DNA from: Sphingomonadaceae bacterium
GTDB taxonomy: Bacteria > Pseudomonadota > Alphaproteobacteria > Sphingomonadales > Sphingomonadaceae
Assembly (NCBI GenBank): GCA_947442095.1
Contig: CANEVG010000037.1
Location: 1-14,671, forward strand
Length of the DNA: 14,671 nt
Direction of reading: 5' to 3'
Shown here: piece by piece, positions 13,490-14,671 of the stretch
Layout of the letters: the number at the start of each line of letters is the position of its first letter
How positions within the stretch are numbered: position 1 is the first letter of the stretch
Translations under genes and position numbers: made by a program
The notes under the pieces: generated by a model
What the model saw: the letters and a program-made list of their open reading frames with translations, nothing else
Database searches by the model: none
Told to the model about the DNA's origin: nothing

Positions 13490-14247
13490 CGGATCTGGCG
13501 GGCCATCACGCGGTCATCACCGGCGGCGGCACAGGCATCGGCGCTGCCATTGCGCGCACGCTGCACGGTGCTGGCGCAAGGGTGACGTTGATGGGGCGGC
13601 GGCTGGAACCCTTGCAGCAGGTCGCGGCCGCGCTGCCCGGCAGCACTGCGATTTGCGTCGATGTAACCGACGAAGCTTCGGTCGAGGCGGCTATGGCCAA
13701 GGCGCGCGCCGCAGCGCCGGTCAGCATCCTCGTCAACAATGCCGGCGGGGCGGAAACCGCGCCGCTCGCAAAGACCTCGATGGCGCTGTGGCAGCAGATG
13801 ATCGCGGTGAACCTTACCGGCGCGTTCCTGTGCACCCGTGCGGTGCTCAAGGAGGTTTCCGGGGCCGAGAATGGCCGGATCATCATGATCGCCAGCACGT
13901 CCGGCCTCAAGGGCTACGCCTATACCGGCGCCTATGCCGCCGCCAAGCACGGGGTGATCGGCCTGACGCGCACGCTCGCGCTGGAACTCGCCAGCACCGG
14001 GGCTACGGCCAATGCCATCTGCCCCGGCTTTGCCGATACCGAACTGGTCCAGCGCTCGATTGCGGCGGTGACCGAGAAAACGGGCAAGCCTGCAGATAAA
14101 GTGCTCGCCCAGTTTGTCCGCGACAACCCGCAAAAGCGCCTGATAAGGCCGGAGGAAGTGGCGGCGGCGGCCCTGTGGCTGTGCGATCCGCTATCAGGGT
14201 CCGTCAACGGGCAGTCCATTGCGGTGGCTGGCGGAGAAGTCATGTAA
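13486..14247 (+). CDS. SDR-family NAD(P)-dependent oxidoreductase
   Basis: A 253-residue classical short-chain dehydrogenase. TGGGTGIG (12-19) is the nucleotide-binding loop, VDVTD (58-62) the adenine-contact Asp region and NNAGG (84-88) the structural motif. Ser137, Tyr150 and Lys154 (YAAAK) form the catalytic set. ICPGFADTELV and the C-terminal SVNGQSIAVAGGEVM are also typical. Arg38 and Arg39 after the second strand hint at NADP(H), weakly. Because it is coupled to the monooxygenase/reductase (ATGA overlap), I infer a step on the resulting alicyclic CoA thioester, such as reducing the 5-oxo group or oxidising a 3-hydroxyacyl-CoA. Similar SDRs sit in 2-aminobenzoyl-CoA gene clusters. Its stop overlaps the MarR start (TAATG). 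Confidence 0.88.
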   Translation: MTDLAGHHAVITGGGTGIGAAIARTLHGAGARVTLMGRRLEPLQQVAAALPGSTAICVDVTDEASVEAAMAKARAAAPVSILVNNAGGAETAPLAKTSMALWQQMIAVNLTGAFLCTRAVLKEVSGAENGRIIMIASTSGLKGYAYTGAYAAAKHGVIGLTRTLALELASTGATANAICPGFADTELVQRSIAAVTEKTGKPADKVLAQFVRDNPQKRLIRPEEVAAAALWLCDPLSGSVNGQSIAVAGGEVM

Positions 14248-14671
14248 TGGCAGCCCCCCATGCCAAGCAATCTCTGCGCGTCTGGCTGCGCATGCTGCGT
14301 GCCACTACGATCATCGAGAAGCGCATTCGCGGCTATCTCAAGACCGAGTTCGACAGCACGCTCCCCCGCTTCGATGTGCTCTCTGCGCTTGACCGCGAAA
14401 CTGTACCGATCACCATGTCGCAGCTCACCGATCACCTGCTGGTCTCGAATGGCAATCTCACCGGGCTTGTGAACCGGCTGGTGGAAGACGGGCTGATCAG
14501 CCGCGAGATCGATCCCGATGACCGCCGCGTGCAGCATGTCATGCTCACCGCCGAGGGCCGCGCCGCCTTCCGCGAGATGGCGACAAGCCATGAGGCGCTG
14601 GTGGATTCGCTGTTTGCCGCGATGTCGGACGAGGACATGGCGACGCTGCTCCACATGACCACGACCCTGAA
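14247..14671 (+). CDS. MarR-family transcriptional regulator, truncated by the window edge
   Basis: 141 codons are visible with no stop before the edge; a typical MarR protein is 140-170 residues, so little is missing. The start ATG overlaps the SDR stop (TAATG), with GGAG about 10 nt upstream. After an N-terminal helix (LRVWLRMLRATTIIEKRI), the winged helix-turn-helix runs from LPRFDVLSALDR through the recognition region LVSNGNLTGLVNRLVEDGLI to the wing DPDDRRVQHVMLTAEGR, which carries the conserved Asp-Arg pair. MarR proteins of this kind (for example BadR, CouR and FerR-like regulators) often answer aromatic acyl-CoA thioesters. Being in the same operon as the CoA-thioester monooxygenase, it probably represses it through the inverted repeat at 11086-11119. 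Confidence 0.9.
   Translation, partial: MAAPHAKQSLRVWLRMLRATTIIEKRIRGYLKTEFDSTLPRFDVLSALDRETVPITMSQLTDHLLVSNGNLTGLVNRLVEDGLISREIDPDDRRVQHVMLTAEGRAAFREMATSHEALVDSLFAAMSDEDMATLLHMTTTL

Noticed and set aside
1..14671. Insertion sequences, CRISPR arrays, tRNA genes or phage genes
   Set aside because: No transposase, integrase, regularly spaced repeats or tRNA-like sequence was seen on reading either strand.

Overview
The window is a dense, GC-rich (roughly two-thirds G+C by eye) stretch of a bacterial catabolic region. Gene content, codon choice and short intergenic gaps point to an alphaproteobacterium. A sphingomonad of the Novosphingobium/Sphingobium type is my best guess, but I see no rRNA or housekeeping marker to fix it. 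There is no tRNA, rRNA, CRISPR array, transposase or integrase. Both edges cut genes.

Layout from left to right. (1) 1-766, plus strand: the tail of a TauD/TfdA-type 2-oxoglutarate dioxygenase, overlapping a DsbA-fold isomerase of the 2-hydroxychromene-2-carboxylate isomerase family. Two perfect hairpins follow. (2) 839-7433: a block that appears to be run by one GntR/HutC regulator. It has an HpaB/AbfD-superfamily flavoprotein (minus), a CaiB-type CoA-transferase (plus), a CitE/HpcH-type lyase and the GntR gene (minus, overlapping), then an Asp/Glu-racemase-fold protein and an MFS carrier (plus). The two divergent promoter regions of this block share an identical 16-nt sequence containing the palindrome TGGTCTGGACCA. 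This is the best evidence that these genes form one regulon. (3) 7440-10211, minus strand: an mhpD-mhpF-mhpE set (2-hydroxypentadienoate hydratase, acylating acetaldehyde dehydrogenase, 4-hydroxy-2-oxovalerate aldolase), tightly coupled. It is divergent from an IclR regulator (10293-11063). (4) 11180-end, plus strand: a fused flavin monooxygenase/Old-Yellow-Enzyme protein of the 2-aminobenzoyl-CoA monooxygenase/reductase (salicylyl-CoA 5-hydroxylase-like) type, an SDR and a MarR regulator. These are joined by overlapping start/stop codons behind a 34-bp inverted repeat that overlaps a plausible promoter.

How the parts fit. Block 3 is the standard end of a meta-cleavage pathway: 2-hydroxypenta-2,4-dienoate goes to 4-hydroxy-2-oxovalerate, then to pyruvate and acetaldehyde, then to acetyl-CoA. 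No ring-cleavage dioxygenase or C-C hydrolase is visible to feed it. Block 4 is the core of a CoA-thioester route for anthranilate- or salicylate-like acids. The CoA ligase and beta-oxidation genes would be expected to the right of the window.

Block 2 is the least familiar part. It pairs a CoA-transferase, a carbon-carbon lyase of the malyl/citramalyl-CoA lyase fold, an AbfD-like protein with two of four expected iron-sulfur ligand positions substituted, a racemase-fold protein whose two expected catalytic cysteines are Thr and Ser, and an MFS gene with no ordinary start codon upstream of its first membrane segment. I cannot name its substrate. I read it as a candidate undescribed CoA-linked acid pathway with its own regulator and carrier.
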